The notes below the pieces were generated by a model that saw only the letters and a program-made list of their open reading frames with translations, was not told where the DNA came from and searched no databases. Source: Streptomyces sp. AA1529 (GTDB lineage Bacteria > Actinomycetota > Actinomycetes > Streptomycetales > Streptomycetaceae). Taken from it: a DNA stretch of 64,000 nt. A program made the position numbers and the translations under genes. The stretch lies in the NCBI RefSeq assembly GCF_000280905.1, contig NZ_ALAP01000054.1, forward strand, positions 1 to 64,000. The letters are read 5' to 3'. This document shows, piece after piece, positions 25,687 through 33,780 of the stretch; within the stretch, counting starts at the first letter, position 1, and each line of letters starts with the position of its first letter.

Positions 25687-26326
25687 GGCGACGCTCCAGG
25701 GCTCTCGTAAGCAGGGATGCCGGGTAGGCGATGACGATGAAGGCGATGCCGACCACGGTGATCGGCTCGGTCGGCAGGAAGGTGATGGCGGTGAACTGCC
25801 GTGCCTGGCCGAGCATTTCGAGCGCACCGATCACCGCGATCATCGGCGAGTCCTTCAGCATCGCGATCACGTAGTTGCCCAGCGCGGGCACCACGCGGCG
25901 GATTGCCTGCGGCAGGATGACGGCGCTCCAGGTGCGGCCGCGCGGCATGCTCAGCGCGGTGCACGCCTCCCACTGGCCCACCGGGACGCCGTCGATGCCG
26001 GCCCGGTAGACCTCGGCGGTGTAGGTCGAGTAGTGCAGCCCGAGGCCGACGATGCCGGTGGTGAGTGCGGAGAGCGTGAGCCCCCACTCCGGCAGTACGT
26101 AGAACAGGAAGAACAGCTGCACCAGCAGCGGGGTGTTGCGGATGAACTCGGTGACCACCATCACCGGCCAGCGCACCGCCTTCAGCGGTGAGCGCTGCGC
26201 CATCGCCCAGACGAGTCCGAGGGCGAAGGCTATGAGCGAGCCGAGCACCAGCGCCTGGAGCGTGACGAGCACGCCGTCCCAGAAGCGCGGCATGAAGTCG
26301 CCGACAGCCGACCAGTCCCACTTCAT
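25676..26326 (-). CDS. ehuD: ABC importer permease (EhuD-like)
   Basis: A 216-residue His/Glu/Gln/Arg/opine-type permease with five hydrophobic segments. It has RNTPLLVQLFFLFYVLP, the family hallmark, and the cytoplasmic coupling loop EACTALSMPRGRTWSAVILPQA, corresponding to the EAA motif. ATG 26326 overlaps the ehuC stop (ATGA). It should pair with EhuC as a heterodimer served by EhuA. Confidence 0.9.
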   Translation of the reverse strand: MKWDWSAVGDFMPRFWDGVLVTLQALVLGSLIAFALGLVWAMAQRSPLKAVRWPVMVVTEFIRNTPLLVQLFFLFYVLPEWGLTLSALTTGIVGLGLHYSTYTAEVYRAGIDGVPVGQWEACTALSMPRGRTWSAVILPQAIRRVVPALGNYVIAMLKDSPMIAVIGALEMLGQARQFTAITFLPTEPITVVGIAFIVIAYPASLLTRALERRLVR

Positions 26327-27081
26327 CGGGCACCTCCCGCGCTCTTGGACAGGTCACTCGACGAGGACGCGTCCGCCTGCCGGGGAACGGTGAGCTTGCG
26401 CAGCACTCCTTGGCCCTTCTCGGGGGCCTGGCCGATGCCCGCCTTCGCCTTCCGCTCCATCGCCCGCATCACACGGGTCAGCAGGAAGGCCAGGATGAAG
26501 TACATGACCAGGATGATCGTGTAGACGGGGGCGCTCTCACCGAGTGCGTTGCGCACCAGCGAGGCCCCGAAGGTGATGTCGCCGACGCCCAGCACGGACA
26601 CCAGTGCGGTGCCCTTGAGCAGCTCGATCAGCAGGTTGTTGGCGGGCGGGACCATCTCGGGCCACGCCTGCGGAAGCTGGATCTTCACCAGCCGCTGCCA
26701 GGGCGAGAAGCTCAGCGCGATCCCGGCCTCCTGCTGGGCCGGTGCCACCGCGGCGAGCGCGCCGCGCACGATCTCCGAGCCGTAGGCGCCGTACGAGAGG
26801 CCGAGTGCGAGCACGGCCGCCCACATCGGCACCAGCTGCCAGCCGAAGGCGACTGGCAGCACGAAGAACATCCAGAACATCAGCACCAGGGCGGAGGTGC
26901 CCCGGAAGATCTCCATGTAGAGACCGGAGAGGAAGCGGACGATCCACAGCCGGTTCGTCCTGGCCACGCCGACCGTGAAGGCGACGAACGCGCCCAGCGC
27001 CGCGCTGAAGACGGTGAGCTGGACGGTGACCCAGACGCCCTTGAGGAGCAGCTCCCACAGCCCTGCGGTGAGGTCCGTCAT
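26323..27081 (-). CDS. ehuC: ABC importer permease (EhuC-like)
   Basis: A 252-residue permease of the same family, with FRGTSALVLMFWMFFVLP, the coupling loop EAGIALSFSPWQRLVKIQLPQA and a basic C-terminal tail of about 35 residues after the last helix. ATG 27081 overlaps the ehuB stop by four bases (ATGA), so ehuB, ehuC and ehuD are translationally coupled. Confidence 0.9.
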   Translation of the reverse strand: MTDLTAGLWELLLKGVWVTVQLTVFSAALGAFVAFTVGVARTNRLWIVRFLSGLYMEIFRGTSALVLMFWMFFVLPVAFGWQLVPMWAAVLALGLSYGAYGSEIVRGALAAVAPAQQEAGIALSFSPWQRLVKIQLPQAWPEMVPPANNLLIELLKGTALVSVLGVGDITFGASLVRNALGESAPVYTIILVMYFILAFLLTRVMRAMERKAKAGIGQAPEKGQGVLRKLTVPRQADASSSSDLSKSAGGAR

Positions 27082-28016
27082 GCGCAGCGCTCCTTCGCGG
27101 TCATCTCGGTCATCTCTTCCTTGATGAAGCCGAAGCCCTTCATGATCCGGAAGAGCTCGCCGCTCTCCTTCATCTTGTGCAGCTCACGGTTGAAGGCGTC
27201 CCGCAGCTTCGTCTCGACCGAGCGGAACGCGAACGCGCCGGTGCCCAGGTCGGGCTTTCCGTCCAGCTTCGGGGTGAAGGCCTGGGTGAACTCGGCCTTC
27301 TTGCTCTTGGTCTGCCTGACCACATTCCGCACGGTGACCGCAGTACCGGTGAATACATCGGCCCGTCCCTGTTCCACGGCAAGGAGTCCGGCGAGCTGGT
27401 CCGGAAGCAGCAGAATTTCCGACTCCTTGATGCCGACCTCCGCCGCGTAGCCGATTTCGGCATAGCCGGTTCCGGTCGCCAACTTCGCGCCGCTCTTCTT
27501 GACGTCCTCGTAGTTGTGGAGGTTCTTCGGGTTCCCCTTGCGTACGATGAACGCGTCCCGCATCTCGTACTCGGGGTCGGCGAACAGGACCTGTTTGCAT
27601 CGTTCGGGCGTTATGTACATACCGGCCGCGACCACGTCGAACTGCTGCGAGTTGAGACCCGGGATCAGCGAGTTGAACTCGGTCGGGAAGGGCTGGACCT
27701 TCGGCACGCCCAGCCGCTTGAAGATGGTCCTGGCGATCTCGGGCGAGGTGCCCGTCAACTCGCCGTCCTTGTCGATGTAGCTGTAGGGCTGTTCACCGGC
27801 GAGGCCCAGCTTCACCGTTCCCTGGGCCTTCAGCCGCTCCAGAAGATCTCCCCCGTCCTCGGCGTCCGCGCTGGACACCCGACTGCATGCGGTCGTTGCG
27901 CCGAGCGCGCTGACCGCACCCAAGGACGCTGCCCCGCCGAGCAGCGACCGACGGCTCAAACGTCTCCCGGCACCTGCCGTGTTGTTCCTCTGTGGTGGAG
28001 CCATGGGCGCGCGCAT
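27078..28016 (-). CDS. ehuB: ABC importer substrate-binding lipoprotein (EhuB-like)
   Basis: A 312-residue periplasmic-binding-fold protein. The signal carries a twin-arginine-like RRLSRRSLLGG followed by a hydrophobic stretch and a lipobox ending ATTAC, so export as a Tat lipoprotein is likely. The solute-binding family 3 fold begins at GTVKLGLAGEQPYSYIDKDG, with FDVVAAGMYITPERC and LATGTGYAEIGYA later, as in EhuB. ATG 28016 and ATG 28004 are both possible; neither has a clear ribosome binding site. It is the first gene of the importer operon and diverges from the DUF3830 gene. Confidence 0.88.
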   Translation of the reverse strand: MRAPMAPPQRNNTAGAGRRLSRRSLLGGAASLGAVSALGATTACSRVSSADAEDGGDLLERLKAQGTVKLGLAGEQPYSYIDKDGELTGTSPEIARTIFKRLGVPKVQPFPTEFNSLIPGLNSQQFDVVAAGMYITPERCKQVLFADPEYEMRDAFIVRKGNPKNLHNYEDVKKSGAKLATGTGYAEIGYAAEVGIKESEILLLPDQLAGLLAVEQGRADVFTGTAVTVRNVVRQTKSKKAEFTQAFTPKLDGKPDLGTGAFAFRSVETKLRDAFNRELHKMKESGELFRIMKGFGFIKEEMTEMTAKERCA

Positions 28017-28128
28017 ACCCAGCCAGGCTGAAGATATGCGGATAATTTCAAGCCGTTATGGGGTCGCGCTGAAGCTGGTGTCTGAGTCACCATTGGCAGG
28101 TAAATGACCACCCTTGTGCGGAGGCACG

Positions 28129-28650
28129 ATGGCTGAGCGCTTCATTGAAGTGTCGTTGGACAAGCGGGGAGTGAGCTGCACGGCAAAGCTGCTCGACGAC
28201 CGCGCACCCCTCACTTGCGCGGCGGTGTGGGACGCGTTGCCGCTGGGCGGCGACGTCTACCACGCGAAGTACGCGCGCAACGAGATCTACGCCCTTATTC
28301 CCCCGTTCGCCCCCCAGGAGCCGCCGCTGGAGAATCCGACCATTACCCCCATCCCCGGTGACCTCTGCTATTTCACCTTCTCCAACACCCAGTTGGCGAC
28401 CCCGGGATACGGGTACGAGGCCGCGGCGGAACAACAGGGCACCGAGGCCGCACACGCCGGCCGGGCCACCGTCATCGACCTCGCGCTGTTCTACGAGCGC
28501 AACAATCTGCTGATCAACGGCGACGCCGGCTGGGTGCCCGGCATCGTCTGGGGCCAGATCGTCGAGGGACTCGACGCCATGGCCGAGGCCTGCCAGGACC
28601 TCTGGCGCTCGGGTGCCGTCGGCGAGACCCTCAACTTCCGCCGAGCCTGA
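28129..28650 (+). CDS. DUF3830 family protein
   Basis: A 173-residue soluble protein with IEVSLDKRGVSCTAKLL, VWDALPLGGDVYHAKYARNEIY and GDLCYFTF, the pattern of the cyclophilin-like DUF3830 family. No catalytic function is known. Members turn up near ABC importers, amidases and racemase-family genes in catabolic clusters, and that is the case here. ATG 28129 follows GGAGG. It is transcribed away from ehuB and meets the amidase gene tail to tail at a hairpin. Confidence 0.85.
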   Translation: MAERFIEVSLDKRGVSCTAKLLDDRAPLTCAAVWDALPLGGDVYHAKYARNEIYALIPPFAPQEPPLENPTITPIPGDLCYFTFSNTQLATPGYGYEAAAEQQGTEAAHAGRATVIDLALFYERNNLLINGDAGWVPGIVWGQIVEGLDAMAEACQDLWRSGAVGETLNFRRA

Positions 28651-28658
28651 GGAACACA

Positions 28659-28687
28659 CCCGTTGGGGGGCGCAACCCCCCAACGGG
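28659..28687. terminator. Bidirectional hairpin between the DUF3830 and amidase genes
   Basis: A perfect 12-bp stem CCCGTTGGGGGG / CCCCCCAACGGG with loop CGCAA, between two convergent stop codons. Confidence 0.8.
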
Positions 28688-28702
28688 ACCAGCCGACCGC
28701 GC

Positions 28703-30115
28703 TCAGCCCAGCACGGAGGGCACCCCGGCCGCGACCCCCGCCTCGTACAGGGCGTGCGAGGCACCCAGCACGAGCGCGTCGGAGTGCCGCGGACCGACGA
28801 GCTGCACACCCACCGGCAGCCCCGCCCCGTCCGTCCCGCACGGCACCGAAGCGGCCGGCTGCTGCGTCATGTTGAACGGGTAGGAGAAGGGCGTCCACCC
28901 GGTCCACCGGGTCAGCCCGGAGCCGCGCGGCACCTCCACCCCCGCCTCGAACGCGGTGAGCGGCATGGTCGGCGTCACCAGCAGGTCGTACCGCTCGTGG
29001 AAGGCCCCCATCCGGCGGCCCAGATCCATCCGCTCGTCCACGGCGGCGAGGTACTCCAGCGCGCTGCGGGCGGCCCCGTCCGCACAGATCTCCTGCAGGC
29101 CCGGGTCCAGACTCTCCCGCTGATCATGGCTGAATCCCTGGGTGACGCGTGCGGCACCGCTGAACCACAGCGTGTGGAAGGAGTCGACCGGGTCGGCGAA
29201 GCCGGGATCGGCCTCCTCCACCACCGCGCCCAGCTCCTCCAGCAGCGCCACCGCACCCCGTACCGCCGCGGCGACCTCCGGATCGACCTGCACCCGGCCG
29301 CCGAAGTCGGGCGAGAAGGCCACCCGCAGCCCGCGCACCCCCTCCGCGCCGGCGGCCAGCGAGCCGCGGAAGCTGTGCGGCACCGGGCCCAGATGCGACC
29401 AGTCCCGCGAGTCCGGCGCGCTGATCACGTCCATCAGCAGTGCGGCGTCCTCCGCGTCCCGCGTCATCGGACCCACGTGCGCGAGGGTCCCGAAGGCGCT
29501 CGCGGGGTAGATCGGTACCCGCCCGTAGGTGGGCTTCAGCGCGAAGATGCCGCAGAACGAGGCGGGGATCCGCACCGACCCGCCGCCGTCCGTACCCAGC
29601 GACAGCGGTCCGGCGCCCGTCGCGACGGCCGCCGCGCTGCCCCCGCTGGAGCCGCCCGCGGTGCGGTCGGGTGCGTACGGGTTGCCGGTCACCCCGTGCC
29701 GGGGACTGTCGGTGACGCCCTTCCAGCCGAACTCCGGCGTCGTCGTCCTGCCCAGGAAGACGGCGCCGCTCTCCCGCAGCCGCGCCACCGACGGGGCGTC
29801 CTCGTCCCCGGCCCCGCCCTCGCCGGTGGCCCAGGAGCCCTTGAAGGTGGGTGCGCCGCGCTGGAGCAGGATGTCCTTCACCGTCACCGGCACCCCGTCC
29901 ACCGGGCCGGCCGGCTCGCCGCGCTCCCAGCGCCCGGCGGACTCCTCGGCCTGCCGCAGCGCGGCCTCGCCGTCGATGCGGACGAACGCGTTGACGCGCT
30001 CCTGGGTCACCTCTGCGCGCTCCAGCGCCGCCCGGGTGACCTCCACGGGGGTGAAGTCCCCCGTTTCGTACCCCGCCACGAGCTGGGTCGCGGTCAGAGC
30101 GTTGAGATCGGACAT
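28703..30115 (-). CDS. Amidase signature-family hydrolase
   Basis: A 470-residue hydrolase with an intact Ser-cisSer-Lys triad: Lys80 in GVPVTVKDILL, cis-Ser156 in GGSSGGS, and nucleophile Ser180 in GTDGGGSVRIPASFCG. Such enzymes cleave amides, carbamoyl groups or allophanate-like linkages; no GatCAB partner genes are present, so this is a catabolic amidase. ATG 30115 has GGAGG nine bases upstream. Its place between the ehu importer and the dehydrogenase/racemase genes suggests that it opens the imported compound. Confidence 0.9.
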   Translation of the reverse strand: MSDLNALTATQLVAGYETGDFTPVEVTRAALERAEVTQERVNAFVRIDGEAALRQAEESAGRWERGEPAGPVDGVPVTVKDILLQRGAPTFKGSWATGEGGAGDEDAPSVARLRESGAVFLGRTTTPEFGWKGVTDSPRHGVTGNPYAPDRTAGGSSGGSAAAVATGAGPLSLGTDGGGSVRIPASFCGIFALKPTYGRVPIYPASAFGTLAHVGPMTRDAEDAALLMDVISAPDSRDWSHLGPVPHSFRGSLAAGAEGVRGLRVAFSPDFGGRVQVDPEVAAAVRGAVALLEELGAVVEEADPGFADPVDSFHTLWFSGAARVTQGFSHDQRESLDPGLQEICADGAARSALEYLAAVDERMDLGRRMGAFHERYDLLVTPTMPLTAFEAGVEVPRGSGLTRWTGWTPFSYPFNMTQQPAASVPCGTDGAGLPVGVQLVGPRHSDALVLGASHALYEAGVAAGVPSVLG

Positions 30116-30306
30116 GACGAAACCTCCCGAGAGACCGGGCGGGCCGCGCACGGCGGACCGCCAGGACGACGAGCCCCGGGCCCGCACCGCACCCGAGGCG
30201 TGAAGAAACGACCCGGTGACACCCGATGGTCACCGGCGACGGAGGAGAAGGAGAAGAACACCCCGGTGGGGCGGAGCGCACAGCGCCCCGCCGGAGCGGT
30301 GCCGGC

Positions 30307-30336
30307 GGGCACGGAGCCCCGGGGAGCCCCGTGCCC
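30307..30336 (-). terminator. Hairpin after the D-2-hydroxyacid dehydrogenase gene
   Basis: An 8-bp stem GGGCACGG / CCGTGCCC enclosing a GC-rich loop, just past the stop codon of the minus-strand gene. Confidence 0.5.
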
Positions 30337-30343
30337 GGCCGGG

Positions 30344-31327
30344 TCAGTCCGTCCGCGCCGCGGGGGCCGACGGAACGTAGCCGAGGTCCTTGTCGACGAC
30401 GTTCAGCAGCGGCTCGCCCGCTTCCCAGCGGTCGAAATTGTCCAGGAACTGCTCCGCGAGATCGTTGCGCCAGCCGATCGTGTCACCGCTCATGTGCGGC
30501 GAGACGAGCAGCCCGGGCACGTCCCAGAGCCTGCTGTCGGCGGGCAGCGGCTCCTCGGCGAACACGTCCAGCGCGGCGCCCTGGATGTGGTGCTTGAGCA
30601 GCGCGTCCACCAGGTCGTCCTCGACCACGTGCGCCCCCCGCCCGACGTTCACGAAGTGCGCCTCGGGCTTCATCCGCGCAAACATCGCGGCGTCGAACAT
30701 GCCCGTCGACTCCTGGGTCAGCGGTGCGACGCACACGACCCAGTCGGAGTCGCCGAGCAGGCCGGGCAGCGCGTCCGTGCTGTGCACGCGCCCGAATTCG
30801 GGGTCGCCGTCCCGTGCGGTCCGGCCGACGAGGTCGACTTTGACACCGAGTGCCAGCAGCGCGCGCCCGATTTCCCGGCCGATTGGACCGGAACCGACGA
30901 CCGTCGCCCGACTTCCTCCCACGCGGAATGTCTCTCGGTGCCGCCAGCGGCGCTGTCGTTGCAATTCCCAGGTGCCACGGAAGTCTTTGGCCATGGCCAG
31001 CACGAGGCCGAGGACGTATTCGGCGATGGGGCGGTCGAACACGCCCCGTGCATTCGTGATGACGGTCTCGCGACCGTCGGACAGCTCCGGCAGCAGCCGG
31101 TCCACGCCGGCGCTGGGGGTGTGTACCCAGCGTGGCCGGGGGCCGTCGCCCGGCCACGCGTCGCGTACCGCGTCGGAGAGGAAGTCCCAGACCAACAGAA
31201 CGTCGGCCTCGGGAAGTTGGTCGGCGAGCGTCTTCTCGTCGGCATGCACGACGCGTGCGCGCCCCGCGAGTCGGTCGAGCCGGGGAAGCGGCTCGGCATC
31301 GAGGACAAGAACGCAGGTTTCGGACAT
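30344..31327 (-). CDS. D-2-hydroxyacid dehydrogenase
   Basis: A 327-residue NAD(P)-dependent dehydrogenase. The cofactor motif is VVGSGPIGREIGRALLALG. The catalytic set is the Arg in NVGRGAHVVEDDL, the Glu in DVFAEEPLP and the His in SPHMSGD, all present. The family reduces 2-keto acids to D-2-hydroxy acids or the reverse. ATG 31327 is chosen from family length; the ribosome binding site is weak. A perfect palindrome lies 12 bp upstream of the start codon and would block initiation if bound by a repressor. Confidence 0.9.
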   Translation of the reverse strand: MSETCVLVLDAEPLPRLDRLAGRARVVHADEKTLADQLPEADVLLVWDFLSDAVRDAWPGDGPRPRWVHTPSAGVDRLLPELSDGRETVITNARGVFDRPIAEYVLGLVLAMAKDFRGTWELQRQRRWRHRETFRVGGSRATVVGSGPIGREIGRALLALGVKVDLVGRTARDGDPEFGRVHSTDALPGLLGDSDWVVCVAPLTQESTGMFDAAMFARMKPEAHFVNVGRGAHVVEDDLVDALLKHHIQGAALDVFAEEPLPADSRLWDVPGLLVSPHMSGDTIGWRNDLAEQFLDNFDRWEAGEPLLNVVDKDLGYVPSAPAARTD

Positions 31328-31338
31328 AGGCAGGAAAC

Positions 31339-31350
31339 CGTTTCGAAACG
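31339..31350. promoter_or_regulatory. Perfect 12-bp palindrome CGTTTCGAAACG (candidate operator)
   Basis: CGTTTCGAAACG is fully self-complementary and sits 12 bp upstream of the dehydrogenase start codon, in the divergent region shared with the first racemase gene. The symmetric AT-rich arms in a GC-rich background resemble operators of LacI- or IclR-type regulators. The IclR gene at 23737 is the nearest candidate. Confidence 0.5.
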
Positions 31351-31563
31351 CAGGGACGGTTGGCTGAAGGAGTGAGCCGGGAGGGACGGGAACCAGCCTC
31401 AGATGGCGGGATTGACCACGGTAGGGAGCAGAAACTACCTTCGTCAACAAAGACATCTGTCCCGGCGTCCCGGCTTCTGACCGGCTTTGCTTTTCCTCTG
31501 ACTTCCCTTGACTCAGGGGCCTTCTGGCCATGAGCCTTCCCCTCCGTTCTTTTGGGGTCCGAA

Positions 31564-32526
31564 ATGGACGTCTCCTTCCTCGGCGGACCGTTGCCGCAGC
31601 GCGGCGTGGGAATCGTCGCTCCCTTCGACTTCGCACTGGACCGTGAACTCTGGCGCTGGGTGCCGGACGACGTGTCCCTGCACCTGACCCGCACCCCCTT
31701 CGTCCCCGTAGAGGTCAGCCTCGACCTCGCACGCCTGGTCAGCGAGCACGAGACGCTGCGCGAGGCGACCCGCGCGCTGTGCGCCGTGGCCCCGGAAGTC
31801 GTGGCCTACGCCTGCACATCGGGCAGTTTCGTGGGCGGCACGGCCGGTGAACGCGCCATGGCCGCGGCCATGGCGGACGCCGGTGAGATGCCGGCCCTGA
31901 CCACCTCGGGTGCGATGCTGGACGCGCTGCGTGAGATCGACGCCCGGCGCATCGCGATCGTCACCCCCTACACCAAGTCGGTCACCGACTCCCTGGAGGA
32001 CTACCTCGACGAGGCCGGAATCGGCATCACCGGGCGCTGCTACATGGGGCTCACCCGGGAGATCTGGCGGGTGGCCTACCGGGACGTGGTCGACATGGCC
32101 CGGGAAGCGGTGGTGGACGCGCCCGACGCGCTGTTCATCTCCTGCACCAACCTCCCCACCTACGACGTCATCCCGCAGCTGGAGGCCGAGCTGCGGATGC
32201 CGGTGCTCTCCGCGAACCAGGTCACCATGTGGGCGGCCCTGCGCGCGGTCGGCAAGCAGGCCGTCGGCCCCTACCAGGCGCTCCTCGACCCGGTCGCACG
32301 GCGCGGCCCGGCCGCCATGACGTCCACCACCGGCACCCAGCCGGTGGCGCACGAGGCGGACGGACTCGTCGAGCCCGAGGAGCAGCAGGTCGGTCACGAG
32401 CCGGAGGCGGCGCTGGCGGGAGCGGGCACCGAGCCCGGCGACCCGCTGGAGGGCACCCCCGACCTCGGCTTCGGGCATCCCGGGCTCCCGGAGGAGTGGG
32501 GCGGCGGCCCTCAGCCCCCGGCCTGA
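31564..32526 (+). CDS. Maleate isomerase / Asp-Glu racemase-family protein with intact cysteine pair
   Basis: A 320-residue protein of the superfamily that includes maleate cis-trans isomerase, aspartate racemase and arylmalonate decarboxylase. The two active-site cysteines are Cys84 in YACTSGSF and Cys194 in FISCTNLPTY, at the spacing of maleate isomerase. The last 70 residues or so are Pro/Glu/Gly-rich and look disordered, an unusual extension. ATG 31564 is taken as start because homology begins there; an earlier TTG is possible. It diverges from the dehydrogenase and precedes a paralogue. Confidence 0.85.
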   Translation: MDVSFLGGPLPQRGVGIVAPFDFALDRELWRWVPDDVSLHLTRTPFVPVEVSLDLARLVSEHETLREATRALCAVAPEVVAYACTSGSFVGGTAGERAMAAAMADAGEMPALTTSGAMLDALREIDARRIAIVTPYTKSVTDSLEDYLDEAGIGITGRCYMGLTREIWRVAYRDVVDMAREAVVDAPDALFISCTNLPTYDVIPQLEAELRMPVLSANQVTMWAALRAVGKQAVGPYQALLDPVARRGPAAMTSTTGTQPVAHEADGLVEPEEQQVGHEPEAALAGAGTEPGDPLEGTPDLGFGHPGLPEEWGGGPQPPA

Positions 32527-32532
32527 CCCCTC

Positions 32533-32598
32533 CCCGTCCGTACCCGCCCGTCCATACCCGCCCGTCCGTACCCGCCCGTACGGCCTCTCCCGTACGGG
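32533..32598. repeat. Three 14-bp tandem repeats followed by a hairpin
   Basis: Units CCCGTCCGTACCCG at 32533, 32547 (one mismatch) and 32561, then CCCGTACG (32575-32582) pairing with CGTACGGG (32591-32598). They lie between the two racemase-family genes. The hairpin may reduce read-through, so the second gene may have its own promoter in this 244-bp gap. Confidence 0.7.
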
Positions 32599-32770
32599 CT
32601 CTCCCTCCGCACGGTCCGCCGTGCGGATCCCCTTCCCCACGGTCCCGTACGCACCAACCGCCGTACCGCCACCGGCAGTACGGCGGTCCCGCACGCATGC
32701 GAGCACTCGCAGCACACCGCACCACCCTCAGCACACCCTTTGAGTAGCACAGCACGCACAGGAGGCGTAG

Positions 32771-33508
32771 ATGGCACAGGCGGCATCGGCACCGGCAGTC
32801 GGATTCCTCTACCCCGGCCACTCGGCCGAGGACGACTACCCGAGGCTGGAGCGGATCCTCGCCGAGGCGGGCACCGAGGTACGGCTGCCGCTCGTGCACA
32901 CCGACATCGGCGAGGACGCCCACCGGGTGGACGCCCTGCTGGAGATGGGCTCCGCGGCCCGGCTCGCCGCGAAGGTCGAGGAGGTCAAGGGCCAGGACAT
33001 CCAGGCCGTCGTGTGGGCCTGCACCAGCGCCAGCTTCGTCTTCGGCTGGGACGGCGCCCACGAGCAGGTCCGGGAGCTGGGGGAGACGGCGGGGCTGCCC
33101 GCCTCCAGCACCTCCTTCGCCTTCGCGCACGCGGTCCGCGACCTCGGCGTCGAGCGCGTCAGCATCGCGGCGACCTACCCGGAGGACGTCGCCGAGCTGT
33201 TCACCGGCTTCCTCAAGGCCGCGGGCGCCGAGGTGGTCGCCATGCGCGGCAGCGGCATCATCACCGCCGCCGAGGTCGGCACCTGGGGCGAGGAGGAGGT
33301 GCTGGCGCTGGCCCGCGGCGGCGACCATCCGGACGCGCAGGCCGTACTGCTGCCGGACACCGCCCTGCACACCGCCGCCCACATCCCCGCCCTGGAGGCC
33401 GAGCTGGGCAAGCCCGTGCTCACGGCCAACCAGGTCACCGCCAAGGAGGGGCTGCGGCTGCTGGACCGCAAGGTGCACTGCCCGGCGCTGGGCGCGCTCT
33501 TTTCCTGA
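32771..33508 (+). CDS. Racemase/maleate isomerase-family paralogue with second Cys replaced
   Basis: A 245-residue paralogue of the preceding protein. Cys84 is conserved in VWACTSASFVFG. At the position of the second cysteine it reads LLPDTALHTAAH, so Asp196 replaces it, while the next block ELGKPVLTANQV is nearly identical to its partner. Two-base racemization or isomerization by paired cysteines is therefore unlikely; a one-cysteine reaction, or a changed chemistry, is more plausible. ATG 32771 follows AGGAGG. A strong hairpin closes the gene. Confidence 0.85.
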   Translation: MAQAASAPAVGFLYPGHSAEDDYPRLERILAEAGTEVRLPLVHTDIGEDAHRVDALLEMGSAARLAAKVEEVKGQDIQAVVWACTSASFVFGWDGAHEQVRELGETAGLPASSTSFAFAHAVRDLGVERVSIAATYPEDVAELFTGFLKAAGAEVVAMRGSGIITAAEVGTWGEEEVLALARGGDHPDAQAVLLPDTALHTAAHIPALEAELGKPVLTANQVTAKEGLRLLDRKVHCPALGALFS

Positions 33509-33532
33509 CCGGCACGGCCCCCGCCCGCGCTC

Positions 33533-33568
33533 CCGGTCCCCGGCGCCGCACCGGCCGCCGGGGACCGG
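33533..33568 (+). terminator. Hairpin after the second racemase-family gene
   Basis: A 13-bp stem CCGGTCCCCGGCG / CGCCGGGGACCGG with a 10-nt loop. Confidence 0.7.
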
Positions 33569-33780
33569 GGACGGCACGGGCCGGGCGCGGCGGCTCCCGG
33601 TACCTCCGGCCGCTCCGCGCGGACCGGCGGACGGTCCGCCGCACCCGGCCGGCGGAGCGTCCTCCGCACCCCGGGAAGACAGCGGCCCCCCGGTGCGTTG
33701 TACCGGCTCGTGGCCCGCGGACCCCGGCACCGGGGCGCCCGGGCCCGTGCACCGGAACGCAGGAGGAAGGCGAAGCCATC

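Noticed and set aside
24862..28016. Calling the importer a proven ectoine transporter
   Set aside because: The names follow sequence resemblance only; no ectoine degradation genes are nearby, so the substrate is left open.
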